Assembly (NCBI RefSeq): GCF_000143415.4
Contig: NW_003314447.1
Coordinates: 1,532 to 62,411 of the forward strand
Origin: Selaginella moellendorffii
Lineage: Eukaryota > Streptophyta > Lycopodiopsida > Selaginellales > Selaginellaceae
DNA length: 60,880 bases
Direction: 5' to 3'
The stretch's first letter is position 1. Every line of letters starts with the position of its first letter. Below are positions 10,361 to 21,359 of this stretch, one piece after another. The notes under the pieces are model-generated. The model searched no databases. It saw only the letters and a list, made by a program, of their open reading frames with translations, and was not told the DNA's origin. Made by a program: the position numbers and the translations under genes.

Positions 10361-11038
10361 GCCCACCACTAGCACAAATCCTTAAAGTTGGGCAATCTAA
10401 TGGTGTTCACAATAGGAAACCAAAGGTACAGCTTGAGCTGAAAGAGTTGTAGACCTTTTTAACAACGTGGTGGACAAGTGCTTCCAAGAGACTATTATGC
10501 GAACAAGGGAAAAAACAATTCACCAAACACTTAAGGCACTCAAGTGGCTAGGCCCTTGTGACTTGATTAAAGAAATCCCCTTTTGTCGTTTGTAGTAGAT
10601 GAATCTTATCCGCACAACATCCAAACATGTCAATTTGGATATATATAGCTTGTTCAAACAGAATGGCCATGCAATAAATATCAATATGTTTCTAGTCTCT
10701 TTTTGCAAGCCAAGAACAATGGAAATCGTTACTGTCACACCCGAGATTATGAATAGCTAGGATCTTATTTGGAGGAGGAAGTCCCTGGAATTTAATAACA
10801 TGCTTATCAAACATCCTGAGACTCAATAGCTTGTGAAGACAATATTCCAAACTATTGATGGTAACCACCAATATGAGGCTTGGATGAAGTGTATCGATGA
10901 TCATTTTTGCAATGATCCCATCTACCATATCAACATTCCAGTCGGGCATGTCTATGCAAGGGGACTTTTGGATGTCAACAGACTTATCTTGGCCTACGAA
11001 AAGATCAATACGTAAGTTTTATAATTTTACATCCAACT

Positions 11039-12263
11039 TGTAAATGATTAATTTTTTTATTCTACTTTAGTTACTTAACCACACCTCCGACCACTTGGAG
11101 GAGTCTCATTCACAACCTCCATAAGTCCAATTCAGGATTTGGGGTTTGCTAGCCCTGAGAATGGCATCCATGCCACTTAACCATTACACTGGGTCCAAGT
11201 GCTCCATGTGTCCGATTCTATGACCGACACCCCAAGGTACCACTGACATATCAACCTATTATGCTAAAGCCATACCTATTCACCTTGGTCACACTGGTGG
11301 TCCAACACCACCTGCATCACAATCCTGTCTCTCAAAGATTAAGCCATCCATCCATGAGTGATCATCTTAGATTCAACATCCTTAGGATGCCCACAGACAT
11401 GGGGAACAACCTTCTCAATACCCCTTTTACAATCCCCATTAAGTCCCTTTTCTGTCCATGGCTGTGTTCGCCAACACTGCCACTAGGACAAGGCCCACAA
11501 GCCCGACCACTAAGTCCTACTATCCTTTGGGACTTCTTCAATACATGACTATATCCTTGGTTACTACATCAGAGGACCACTCCTTTTCCTTTCCACTATT
11601 TGGGATTTTATGACAACATTTCAGAACACCATGGCCCTACACGAGCCTTATGGGTACTCTCCCCACCTTTTGCCTTTGAGTGCTCTAGCCATGGGCTTAG
11701 AGTGAGGTTTCATTGAGCCACACTAGGTATCTAAATAGGTAGTGCTATCCATACTTGCATTAGGAGCATTGATCATTCGATCTCCCGAGGGGACTAGAAT
11801 TGGCTTTTGAACACTTTACCAAACTACCCCGCTTGTCGGTCCATATTCACTTTAGCCTTGGACTTCCCAATGGTTATTTCATCACCCAACATTTGGGTAC
11901 AGCCTTCTTGGGCCAAACTGGCCTTTCCTGGCCAAATTGGCTCCATTAGAGTCCAACCCCCACACTTTCTTTACTATACTTTGGAACCCCTTGTAGCCTC
12001 CCCCCTCTGGGGGAAAATCACTTTGGGCTTTCACCCAATAGCTTATATTAGTATTCGGACTTGAACTTGGACTCAGACTCGGACTCGAACTTGGGTATCG
12101 GTCTCAGACTTGGACTTGGACTCGGTCTCGGTCTCAGTTCCATCTCTTAGACTCCATCTCAGGTCCATCTCGAACTCCATCTTGGACTCCATCTCAAGTC
12201 CATCTCGGACTCCATTTTGGACTCTGTCTCGAGTCCTTCATATGTCATGTGTTGGTCCTCTTG
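11039..12263 (+). mobile_element. Solo LTR C, 3'-truncated (copy 1)
   Basis: Starts TGTAAATGATT right after the target sequence caact (11034-11038), inside the intron that begins at 11012. The body matches LTRs A and B at lower identity and ends with ggactc/ccatctc-type repeats. The right end, the second target repeat and the neighbouring exons were removed by a deletion joining ctcttgt to tttgagaacatg. Confidence 0.8.
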
Positions 12264-14213
12264 TGTTTGAGAACATGATGAGAAGCGCTGTCTACATTAT
12301 GCAAACTATAAATAAAGGTGAGAAGTTTTTGGCACCGCACATTAGTGACAATCCAAATGGCACATTCATGTCTTTTGACACTTACATTAACACATCAGTG
12401 GAAGGGATCAAAAAGGGGTGGTTGCCAAAGAAGTCTACAAGCACAACAACTTATGATTACCAATATGGTCAGCTTTATTTCATGCGACGTGCAACTTATA
12501 GGTATAATATGATTTTTGAGACTTTTTTTAAATATATATTGTTTATAGGTGTTATTGATATAGAGGCATGTCATTTGAGGCACTAGTTTGCACTCGACTT
12601 GTTGCAATGGGTGTAAGGGATGGAGGAATATACCCAACAATGTTTGCGAGAGTTCCGAAGGCACAGAAAATAGAATGCCCTTGGGAGTTGGAACTCATAA
12701 GGAAGGAGACCTCTACACTAGATCATAAGGAAATTATCAATGCTAACAACGATGGCAATGCAAGTGATGATAGAGACAAGGACGAGGAAATTCCAGATCA
12801 AGTTTGTGTTCCACCACCAAACAGCCAAAATTAGGCTCCAATTCAACCATCAAACAACCAAGATTTGAATCAGGTTCTACTAGTAAATAACAATGATCAA
12901 GTGGTTTACAAAATATCACGTTGACCTTGAGGTAAGCAAAAGTAAATTTTACAAATTAAAGGTGGTAATACATGTTTTTTCAACAATAACTATTGGTAGT
13001 AATTTCATTTTAGCTCAACGAGATGCTCATGAAGAGGAGTTAGAGGAACTCTCATCGACAATATGCCATATGATGGTAATATAGTGTCTTCATCCTACCG
13101 AACAACCCCAATTGAATGTATGAGCTTATGACATGGGCAACAAAAGTTCATTTCAAGTCATTCTCTTTTGAGTGCATCATGGATTCTATTGGTGTCGATA
13201 CAAAGGGCGTCCAAGGGAAGCCTAAAAAGGTGAGTATGTATTTTATATTTTTATTTGATTTCTAACATTTTTATTTTCCAAGTTATGATATAAACCTATC
13301 ATGCCTTCCGCAGAAACACACATGATAGGTTTCGTGATAGTGAACATGCAACATGTGTTTTACCTGGGTACGACAGTTCCACTAACATCATACCTAACTT
13401 TGTGGATGAGCAAATCCCAGAGTACCAATTTCAAACTCTATCGGTGATGCAAGTCTTGTTTGAGCTCTATTACCCACCAAATGGTGTTGTGATTGATTGC
13501 ACAATAGGTAGTGGTTCTATAGTGGAGGCAGCACATGACTCTGGTAGGTCAGTGTTTGCTATTGAAGAACATCACTTCTTCAAACGCCGGCTTAGAGGAT
13601 TTCAAGAGTTGCCTCTAACCTCAAGGAGGTAAATTATGTTTATTAAAATTTCAATATATGTTTAATTATATTTTATAGATCACACTCACCTGAAATTTCT
13701 AGAATTGGAGGCTTTGGAAGTATCCCTGACTATGGAGAAGCCATGGCCCAACATATGCAAGGCAAATCTTCCCCACAATACCAATATAGGAAGAAGCATA
13801 AAAGAAATCAATATGTTGATGATAAGGCAAAAGAAAGTTAATTGTATATTTACATAAAATGAAAAGCTTGTTATATGTCAAATATCTATGAAAGTGTCAG
13901 ATGTCAGTGTCAGTGTTAGATATCATAATTGCAAATTATCATTCTCACCTGTCACCATCACTTTGTAGCACTTGTGTGTTGCCATCTCCTCCTTTAACAT
14001 TTTGTAAACAATTGTATGTGATATGATAGCACCTTCTAGAACAAAGGATATTACCTACAACTAATATCATTTTATTATATTTTTTCTTTTAATAGTGACA
14101 ATACTATAGTATAATAAAGTAATTCTAGATCTTACATTCCACTATAGGATGGCCTAAAACCCTATATTTTGCATTAGTCGATATAGTGTTTCCCAAGGGG
14201 ATGTTGTTCTTCA

Positions 14214-14675
14214 CTATGAAGCGATAGTGGGATGTGTCTGTAACTCATTCTTGAATCTATTGTACATCCACACGTGCATATTTTCCAGTCTCACTATTGG
14301 GCAATTCCTACAATGCTCAAGAAAAATTTGTAAACCCATAGAGCCATTTTTCTTGTCCAAGAAAAAGTAGCATATTAGACACTAAATGTAATAGTGTTCT
14401 ATGCTTTCAAGTAGTCCCGCCATGTCAGGAGCAAGATCTTGCAAAAACATGTGGCATTGCTCTTGAAGCGGTGGAGGCAATCCCTATCTAGTAGCAAGAT
14501 TCAAAATTTCATATATAAGGAACTCTAATTCAACGTCACTAAAGCCCTCAATAGAAAAAGGATTATTATATGGAGGTGGGGGTGGAATGTTGGTAGAACT
14601 TGGGGATGGAGGTAGAAATTAATATGAAATGTTAGGGGGCTAAGTATGAGTAGTAGTGACTTTCCTTCGAGCCAT
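14214..14675 (-). pseudogene. Small convergent ORF, broken (copy 1)
   Basis: A 154-codon reading frame from ATG (MARRKVTTTHT) with in-frame stops but no frameshift: proline-rich SPSSTNIPPPPPYNNPFSIE, then FSDVELEFLIYEILNLATR, QEQCHMFLQDLAPDMAGLLE and MHVWMYNRFKNELQTHP. The stops lie where C to T or G to A changes explain them; one TAA here is CAA in copy 2. It faces the methyltransferase-like gene tail to tail, 373 bp away. No family recognised; the second half looks helical. It may be the partner gene of a former two-gene unit. Confidence 0.45.
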
Positions 14676-15264
14676 TTCAATACAAACTTCTAAGGAGCTC
14701 AAGAAGAACAAAAAAACTACAATGACTATAACTTTTCTAAATAATTTATATACTAAGTTTTAGTCTTGGGAATGAGGTTTATTTATTATGACACTGACAA
14801 TACTCAGATTTTTTAAATGTCAATCTTGGAAATGGGGCTTCATAATCATAGCTTGCTTGTAAACATAAGAGCTTCTAGAATTTTAGATTATCATGTATAC
14901 ACATGCTCTATAATTATAATGGAATCCTACTTTGCTATATATATATTTTTTTCTACACATACCAAATGTTTAGGGAAATAAACTGCAAGGAAATATAAAC
15001 TATATTATAGTGGCAGAGCACATTGGCACGCTACCATTCTCTTATGTGAGATTGTCTTTTAGTCTTAGAAATGTAGGTAAAGTTGATTCTTTTATGTGAT
15101 ATTACTTTTGAGTGTTTCGAAAGATTTCGATTTCTTTTATTATTATTCACAAACAACTCTAGAAAACTTTTAATGAGGATTCACTACAAAAATATATCTT
15201 GGTCTTATCATATAAGAGGATTGTGATATAAGTAGGCAATAGAGTTTTTAATATGAATTAATAT

Positions 15265-15453
15265 TTATATTACAATTTTTATCAATTTAACATTTTTATC
15301 AATCGTGATAGTGGTTCTCACATTCTCATATAGGTAATAAGGACTAGGAGTGTAATATAGAGATTGTGGTAGTGAAACAAAATTAACATTCTCACATTCC
15401 TTTACACTACAATTGTTACTCACAGATCTTGAATTTTCCTTGCTTCCTCTCAA
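15265..15453 (-). other. Weak 62-codon frame (copy 1)
   Basis: Begins MRGSKENSRSVSNNCSVKE; also open at 57631-57819 with several replacements. It is on the same strand as the broken convergent ORF and about 0.6 kb upstream of it, so it could be an upstream exon, but there is no recognisable domain. 14680-15260 and 15460-15780 hold nothing I can support. Confidence 0.25.
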
Positions 15454-15779
15454 GAACCCTAAAAAATCTTTTGAATGAAGGAAAAGTATCTATAGCTATA
15501 CAAGTAATCAAAATATTAAGTAGTCAAATCAAAATATAACAGCTGTAACAATAGTCATCATAAAATAATATAGCTTTATAAAAGAAAGGTTCTCCTAAAC
15601 TTTATCTTTTTTAAACAATTCAATCTTATAGAAACTTTTAACTCAAATATTTACGTATTTAAATATTTTAAAGTTTGCTAGAACCTTCATTTATTCAATT
15701 TAGATTTTCTTTGTAAAACTTCTAGTTGACTGTGTTGACTGTAGTTGACCTGTGTTGAATTGAGCTCAACTACACTTTG

Positions 15780-16578
15780 AACCATCCCCATAACTACTAT
15801 ATATAGATATTCTATGGACTTCTAAACACTAAAATAAGATAGCTAATAGTAAGAAAAACTTTGAAAACTTTAAGCATGTAGTTGTTCTTACCTATTTGAG
15901 AAACAACTTAGTAGCACATTTATAAATACTGGCAAAAGAAAAGAGAATGACTATATCTTATATCCTTGTAGCACATATAAAATTTTTATTGCATTTATTT
16001 TATATTTCTATGTTTGTATTGCAAAAAGAAGATGATAATTTATAATGCTTTCTTTAAAGTATTTTTAGTAGTGATGGCCTGATTTGTGATCAATAAATTC
16101 TATTATTTGGTGATTAGATAACAGTAGAACTGGAAGTGAAGACTACATTATCCAATGATTGAAACTCATCCAAATGTTTTGCTAGTGCATTAGCTTACTT
16201 TGATTTAAAGACAACTTTATCACATATGAGACAATATTTCAGACAAATTGCCTTTCAAAATAAGATGACATGATATATAAATTACATAGGTAAAGTCACT
16301 CACCAGCTTGCAAATTTTTCTAAGAAAAACATAAATTATTTCTCTAGGATAATTTCACTATATTAGATATCTACATTGTTAAAAAAAATATGTAGAAATA
16401 ACAAAGATTTATAAGATGTGATTTTTCAAATTTTTTAATCAAATACTAATCATAGCTAATAATTATAAACTATGGATTTTTGTCATTGCAATGAATACTA
16501 TAAAACATGTAGTAATAATAACAGGATCTTTTTATTGTTCCATAAGTTGATTAAAATTTCTTTCTTTACCAACAGATT
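15780..16578. repeat. Intron-like AT-rich repeat, first of a direct pair (copy 1)
   Basis: Related to 17360-18187 in the same orientation (shared landmarks: tattctatggacttct, aaactttgaaaactttaa, gtagcacatataaaat, tcactcaccagcttgcaa) and, over its second half, to 4785-5270. It ends with a polypyrimidine tract and aacag, but the sequence after it (attccatattttataattgg) is not PIG-T. Confidence 0.65.
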
Positions 16579-16761
16579 CCATATTTTATAATTGGAGAAT
16601 TTATTACTCTTACAGATATTTTCTATGATAAAATTCAATTATGCATTGCTCCATTTTCATAAAAACTTACTTACAGTTTCCATTTACTATTTAACTTTCA
16701 ATAGTATTAATATTATATAACCTAAATAAATATCATCTAAAACTTTGCAATTCTACTTTTC

Positions 16762-16946
16762 TTAGTAGAGCTCAGGTCCTTGGTAGTTTAAACTAGCACC
16801 CACTAAATTGCAATCAAGGTAAGTTAAACCTTTCATTTGTAATTTTTGATACACAACGGATATTGTACTTTGGATCTCATCACGCTCATTGGTGAAATAT
16901 AACTCTACTCCCAATATAAAATTATGCATTTCCATGGGCAATCCAT
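16762..16946 (-). other. Open frame ending at the assembly gap
   Basis: Reading out of the gap: GLPMEMHNFILGVELYFTNERDEIQ, then SVVYQKLQMKGLTYLDCNLVGASL and a stop at 16762. The composition is protein-like, but I recognise no family, and the 5' part is hidden by the gap. A short related sequence (catttycatgggcaatc) occurs at 29976. Confidence 0.3.
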
Positions 16947-17154
16947 NNNNNNNNNNNNNNNNNNNNNNNNNNNNNNNNNNNNNNNNNNNNNNNNNNNNNN
17001 NNNNNNNNNNNNNNNNNNNNNNNNNNNNNNNNNNNNNNNNNNNNNNNNNNNNNNNNNNNNNNNNNNNNNNNNNNNNNNNNNNNNNNNNNNNNNNNNNNNN
17101 NNNNNNNNNNNNNNNNNNNNNNNNNNNNNNNNNNNNNNNNNNNNNNNNNNNNNN
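16947..17154. other. Assembly gap, 208 N
   Basis: Run of undetermined bases. Translations through it are meaningless. The gap lies in the stretch missing from copy 2, so copy 2 cannot fill it. Confidence 1.
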
Positions 17155-17359
17155 TTGGTACAAAAAATTTAAATTTTCAATGGAGATAATAGAGTTCTAG
17201 AATCTCCACACCTTGCAAGTGTTTCATTAGGATTGTGTTCATCCTTATAATTGCAAATGTGGAATTTGTGCCACTACTTTAAGATTGCACACCTTTGCAT
17301 TGCTAGTGTATTTTGTAGCCAAAGACTCCCTTTGCTTTGAACTTAATCCTTGTAAATTA

Positions 17360-18187
17360 ATAACTAGTACATCCATATATATATTCTATGGACTTCTCAG
17401 CACTAAATTCAAAATAACTAACAGAAGAAGAAACTTTGAAAACTTTAACATATTGTTGTTCTTGCTTTTATGAGAAATAACTTAGTAGCATATGAAACTT
17501 ATCAATGGTCTCAAAGGAAAAGAGAAGATTTATATCTTGTGTCATTGTAGCACATATAAAATCTTTATTGAATTTGTTGTACATTTCTATGTTTGTATTA
17601 CAAAAACCAGCTAAAGGAATATGACAATGTATAACACTTTCTTTAGAGTGCTTTTCACAGTGATGGCCTAATTTGTGGTAAAGAAATTCTAATCCTTTAG
17701 TGATTAGGTAATGGTAGAACTAGAAGTGAAAACTATATTAGCCAATCATTGCAACTCATCTAATGTGCTAATGTTTTGCTTGTGCATTAGTTACTTTGAT
17801 TTGAAGACAATCTTATTGCATATGAGACAATATTCCCAAAGTTGTGATTTCAAAATAAAATTACATGATTTATAGATTACATTAGGTAAAGTCACTCACC
17901 ACCTTGCAAGTTTTTCTAAGAAAAACATAAACTATTTCTCTACAATGATTTCACTATACATGATACCTACATTGTTAAGAAAATACATATAAATGATAAA
18001 GATTTATAAGGTGTAATTTAAATTAATAAATGAATCAAATACAAATCATAGCTAATACTAATGATATATAGTGATAGGTATGAACTATGAATTTTTTTCG
18101 TTGCAATGGATACTATAAAAAATGTAGTAATACTAACGATCTTGTTATTTTTGTATAAGTTGATTAAACTTTTTTTCTTCCCAACAG
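17360..18187. repeat. Intron-like AT-rich repeat, second of the pair, leading into PIG-T P2
   Basis: Second member of the pair, ending ttcttcccaacag directly before PIG-T coding sequence. Absent from copy 2, where a deletion joins cataaaaa (equivalent 16666) to ttttgcaaaagcc (equivalent 18224). Confidence 0.65.
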
Positions 18188-18904
18188 ACTTAATATTCAA
18201 AATTGGATGTTAACCTTGACAGTTGTTTTGCAAAAGCCAGCAGTTTCAGAAGATCTGTCATCCAAGCTGCAAGGCTGGACACTCTCCAGGATGTTTGGCT
18301 CAAAGCTGGAAGGCAAGTGCCCGCTTGGAGGAGAGCTTGGCGAAGCACTTGGCTAGAGATCTCAGTGAAGAAATAGGCATCAGCTTCGTGGACAATAGTC
18401 AGCTCTGCTCCAAGTCGGGTGCTTGTCTCCTCTTCAGGCTCTCTTTTACTTGAGTATGAAGCTGGCATGCACAGCAAGCTTGATCTTGGAGTCACTTGGA
18501 GAGCCTGGGTGGATTGGTCTCAGTTCTACACAAGCCGGTATTTGGCTGGCAGCGGGAATGCAAGGGGATCCATCATCATTTCGTTTCGAGCAAATGATGG
18601 TTCTTCTTGGAACTGTTACTCTTTAGGTATCGAGGCAGTCAACTACGTTGACATTATGATCCTCCAGATAATACCGTGGTATGTTCATTTGTATGGCCAC
18701 GTGCTACAGGCTTCGTTGGATGGCAAAAACGTGGAGTTTTGGTCTGTGGTTAGACTGATGAGATTCACAGTGGCAGAAGATCACAAAGCTCCTGCTGGTG
18801 TGGAGATTCCTCTGGAAGTTTCTATTGCAACAGGCCATAACTTTGACAAGGTTTGTGATATTGCTGGTTGCTTTGGAAGGGATCTTGATGATGCTGTTCC
18901 ATTC
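18188..18904 (+). pseudogene. PIG-T fragment P2, copy 1
   Basis: Frame after the acceptor: LTVVLQKPAVSEDLSSKLQGW, MFGSKLEGKCPL, a 29-bp deletion relative to P3, a TAG where P3 has TGG, then LGVTWRAWVDW, YLAGSGNARGSIIISFRAND, ILQIIPWYVHLYGHVLQ, GVEIPLEVSIAT. This follows the central PIG-T domain in order; LGVTW, GSGNxRG and IPWYxxxYxHxLQ are conserved family positions. After the AITLTR codons (intact in copy 2) a short intron starts (gtttgtgatattg) and is cut at ttccattc by the gypsy element; the GFLHID exon never follows. A genomic, intron-keeping, dead copy. Confidence 0.85.
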
Positions 18905-19211
18905 ACCAAAATCCCACTACGCTAATATTAATATATGGCATCATAACCGTACATTTGGCCCTCACATCATCCCCTCCTCTTGGAATAATGGAAGACTATC
19001 AGAGTTCTTTTATAGACGGGCCGGGATCTGGAGGAATGTCAAGAGGAGGCATCGGTGGATTTGTAGGTGGTATTAACTGCTCTTGATCCCTTTGTATAAA
19101 GCATTTCAACTGTTGCACATGCACAATCTCTGGAGGATCGGTCTGTTGGATGTCATGCCAAACCTCATAAACTTATGGTCCAACTTGTTGCAACACCTGA
19201 TATGGTCCTTT

Positions 19212-20100
19212 CTATTGCACAAGGAGCCCCTTAAATAAGCCACGTACTGTAAGATGGGGAAAACAAACTAACATCAAATCATCCACTTTGTACTTTATAG
19301 GTGGATGATGATAGGAGTTGTAGTGCCATTTTTGTCCCACTTGTATGCGGCCTAAATGTTTGGCAGACTCTGCTCGGACAAGTGGAAGAATGCTCGTCAA
19401 ATACTGATCCCACGACCTAGCATCAACAGCTCGTGTCAATTGCAACAGTAAACCCAGCTTCATTGGTAATATTAGATCATGCCCATATAGGAGTTTATAT
19501 GGTGAAGCACTAACAGAACTCTGCACCCTTATAACATATGCATACCGAAGAAACAGTAAATAACCATCCCAATTTGAATGCTAAAAATTCACATCTTCGC
19601 AATCATCCCTTTGAATGTCCGAACGAACTATTCCACCAGACCGTTTGATTATGGATGATAAGCACTTGTGAAAGTGTGGCGTATCCTCAACCGAGACGTC
19701 AAAACTCAAAATGTTTCAACTATAAATGCAAGACCATTATCCGAAAGAATCCACTCTAGACAAGAATGTTGGAACACCACTTGATTGAGAAGGAAGTATC
19801 TAACAGCAGTTGCAAAGGCGCTAGCAAGAGCACCAACTTTCACCCAACGAGTCAAGTAGTCAAAAGCAATAATAACATACTCATTACCAATAGTCAACTG
19901 TGGAAAAGGTCCCATAAGATGAAACTCCACCAACTCAAACGAATGGGAAACTGTAATTGACTCCAACTTTCCTTCTGCAGCACGAGGGGGAGTATTACGA
20001 ACTTGGCACCAAATGTAGCTACGCACATACCAGATAACATCATGTCGCATCTCCGATTAATAGAAAGACCTGCGCAGCTTCTCGGTTACATGACGATGTC
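19212..20100 (-). pseudogene. gypsy integrase
   Basis: The core frame 19706-20050 has WYVRSYIWCQVRNTPP (end of the zinc domain), VEFHLMGPFPQL (the first catalytic Asp position is not Asp here), IIAFDYLTRWVK and LEWILSDNGLAF (second Asp kept). After a frameshift the C-terminal part at 19212-19526 reads SPYKLLYGHDLILP and YKVDDLMLVCFP. Integrase after RNase H places the element in Ty3/gypsy. Confidence 0.8.
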
Positions 20101-20186
20101 CCATATACCCACTTAGCAGTACGACCAACCAAGTCCTTCCGCTTCAATAATGAAGTAATGGCAGCATGGTCACCTTCAAATAACGT

Positions 20187-20387
20187 CTAAGAACCATGTA
20201 GATATGTATGAAGTTTCTCAAAACCTGAGACTGCTAGTAAACACTCTTTCTCTATTGTGGAGTGGTTCATCTCTACTGGTTGTAATGTATGGCTTATATA
20301 CACAATGGGATGGCACTGACTATGTAAACTTGAGTTTTCTTGCATCAACACTCCTCCAAGACCAATGTCAGAAGCATCCACGTGCAA
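20187..20387 (-). pseudogene. gypsy RNase H
   Basis: HVDASDIGLGGVLMQ, HPIVYISHTLQPVEMNHSTIEKECLLAV and FEKLHTYLHG: the DAS-x3-G-x2-L start and the E of EKE are conserved RNase H positions. A single stop separates it from RT. Confidence 0.85.
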
Positions 20388-20396
20388 AATAAAAGG

Positions 20397-21353
20397 TCAA
20401 GTATACTCAGGATATGCCAAAACCGAAGGAATTGTCAATAGCTCTTTGAGATCCACGAATGCCCATTCATAATCCGAAGACCAAATGAAAGATGACGTTG
20501 ATGACTTCAGCAATGCTCGCAATAGTGTAGTGCGATCAGAAAGATGATCCACAAAGTGACTGAGATATTGCACTTTACCCAAGGAGAGCTGCACATCATT
20601 TACACACTTCGGAGTAGGGAACTTTAAAATAACCACAAGTTTGTTAGGATCAACTTGCAAACCCTCACAAGAAATATAGTACCCAAGATAAGTTCTGTCC
20701 TTGGACCCAAACACGCACTTTGACCACTTTAGCTTTAAACCAACCTCTCGTAGCCGATCCAACACTTTACAGACATCACGAATATGCTCCTCCCACATCC
20801 CCTTCGAGTGGATCAAGATATCATCAATGAAGTTAACAGTCACCTCCAACATATCGCAAAGAACCTCATCCATCATCTGCTGGAAAGTTGCTAAAGCATT
20901 GTTCAAACCAAACAACATCACCAAGAACTCGTACAATCCAAATGGTGTATGAAAAACAATCTTAGAAATATTTTCTTTGGCCATTGGTACTTGCCAGTAC
21001 CTAGAAAAAAAATCTAGCTTGGTGAACCAACAACTTTGCCCTAGACGATCCAAAAGATTAATAGTGTGAGGAAGAGGGTACACATCCGGAAATGTCACTT
21101 CATTTAACGGATGATAGTCAATGCAAAAACGAATACTCCCATCAAGCTTCATCACAAGATGAGGTTCACATGCCCAAGGACACCGTGACTTCCGAATAAC
21201 ACCCCTTCTCCAACATCTCCTTAACGTTTGCGCATAAAATCTTGATCTCTTTGGGTGACTGATGACGAATAGGAACCTTGATTGGACGAGCATCCCCAGT
21301 TGCAATCGGATGACGTGTGGCAATCTTGGCCCCACACGATAGGTCAAAGTCAA
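20397..21353 (-). pseudogene. gypsy reverse transcriptase
   Basis: A 318-codon open frame. Motifs: RFCIDYHPLNE (residues 75-85), TKLDFFSRYWQVPM (111-124), FGLNNALATFQQMMD (148-162) and the catalytic FIDDILIHS (175-183, at about 20831), followed by LGYYISCEGLQVDPNK. It begins with a frame break before PHRIDL-type sequence. RT core residues are present, but the flanking domains are broken. Confidence 0.85.
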
Positions 21354-21359
21354 AGAAAT

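Larger units (their letters stand above)
8487..13841 (+). pseudogene. ParB-like / SAM methyltransferase-like multi-exon gene, copy 1
   Basis: Proposed exons: 8487-8498 (ATG, MPPR, donor gtgagt); 10040-11011; about 12265-12501; 12549-12931; 13014-13229; 13314-13628; 13679-13841, ending in TAA. Domains in order: basic start (MPPRKRKIVPHKK), a proline-rich run encoded by CCACCA repeats, a ParB-type motif IDGNHQYEAW at about 10854, a linker with CPW at 12676, and GVVIDCTIGSGSIVEAA followed by VFAIEE (13483-13560), which fits motif I and the acidic loop of N4/N6-type DNA methyltransferases. The C-terminus reads GGFGSIPDYGEAMAQHMQG. Small introns (47-84 bp) with GT/AG ends support a real former nuclear gene. 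It is dead: a frameshift near 10446, TAGs at 10593, 10596, 10758 and 10827, others later, and a deletion removing the exons equivalent to 52341-52980. The function (DNA modification) is inferred from motifs only; no clear DPPY-type motif was found. Confidence 0.6.
1..20070. repeat. Segmental duplication, copy 1
   Basis: Almost every element of this stretch recurs in the same order at 38704-60880, for example the GC-rich ORF, copia piece, gypsy pol piece, minisatellites, methyltransferase-like gene and PIG-T fragment P2. The offset drifts from about 38703 at the left end to about 40808 at the right end because of indels. Copy 1 carries the uninserted target sites of two solo LTRs that are filled in copy 2, and the inverted form of the 2976-7192 block. 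The window start falls within the duplicated sequence, so copy 1 probably continues upstream into the GC-rich PIG-T block seen next to copy 2. Boundaries were judged by eye, not by alignment. Confidence 0.9.

Noticed and set aside
16762-17200. Frames spanning the run of N
   Set aside because: The translation is through undetermined bases; only the part outside the gap can be considered.
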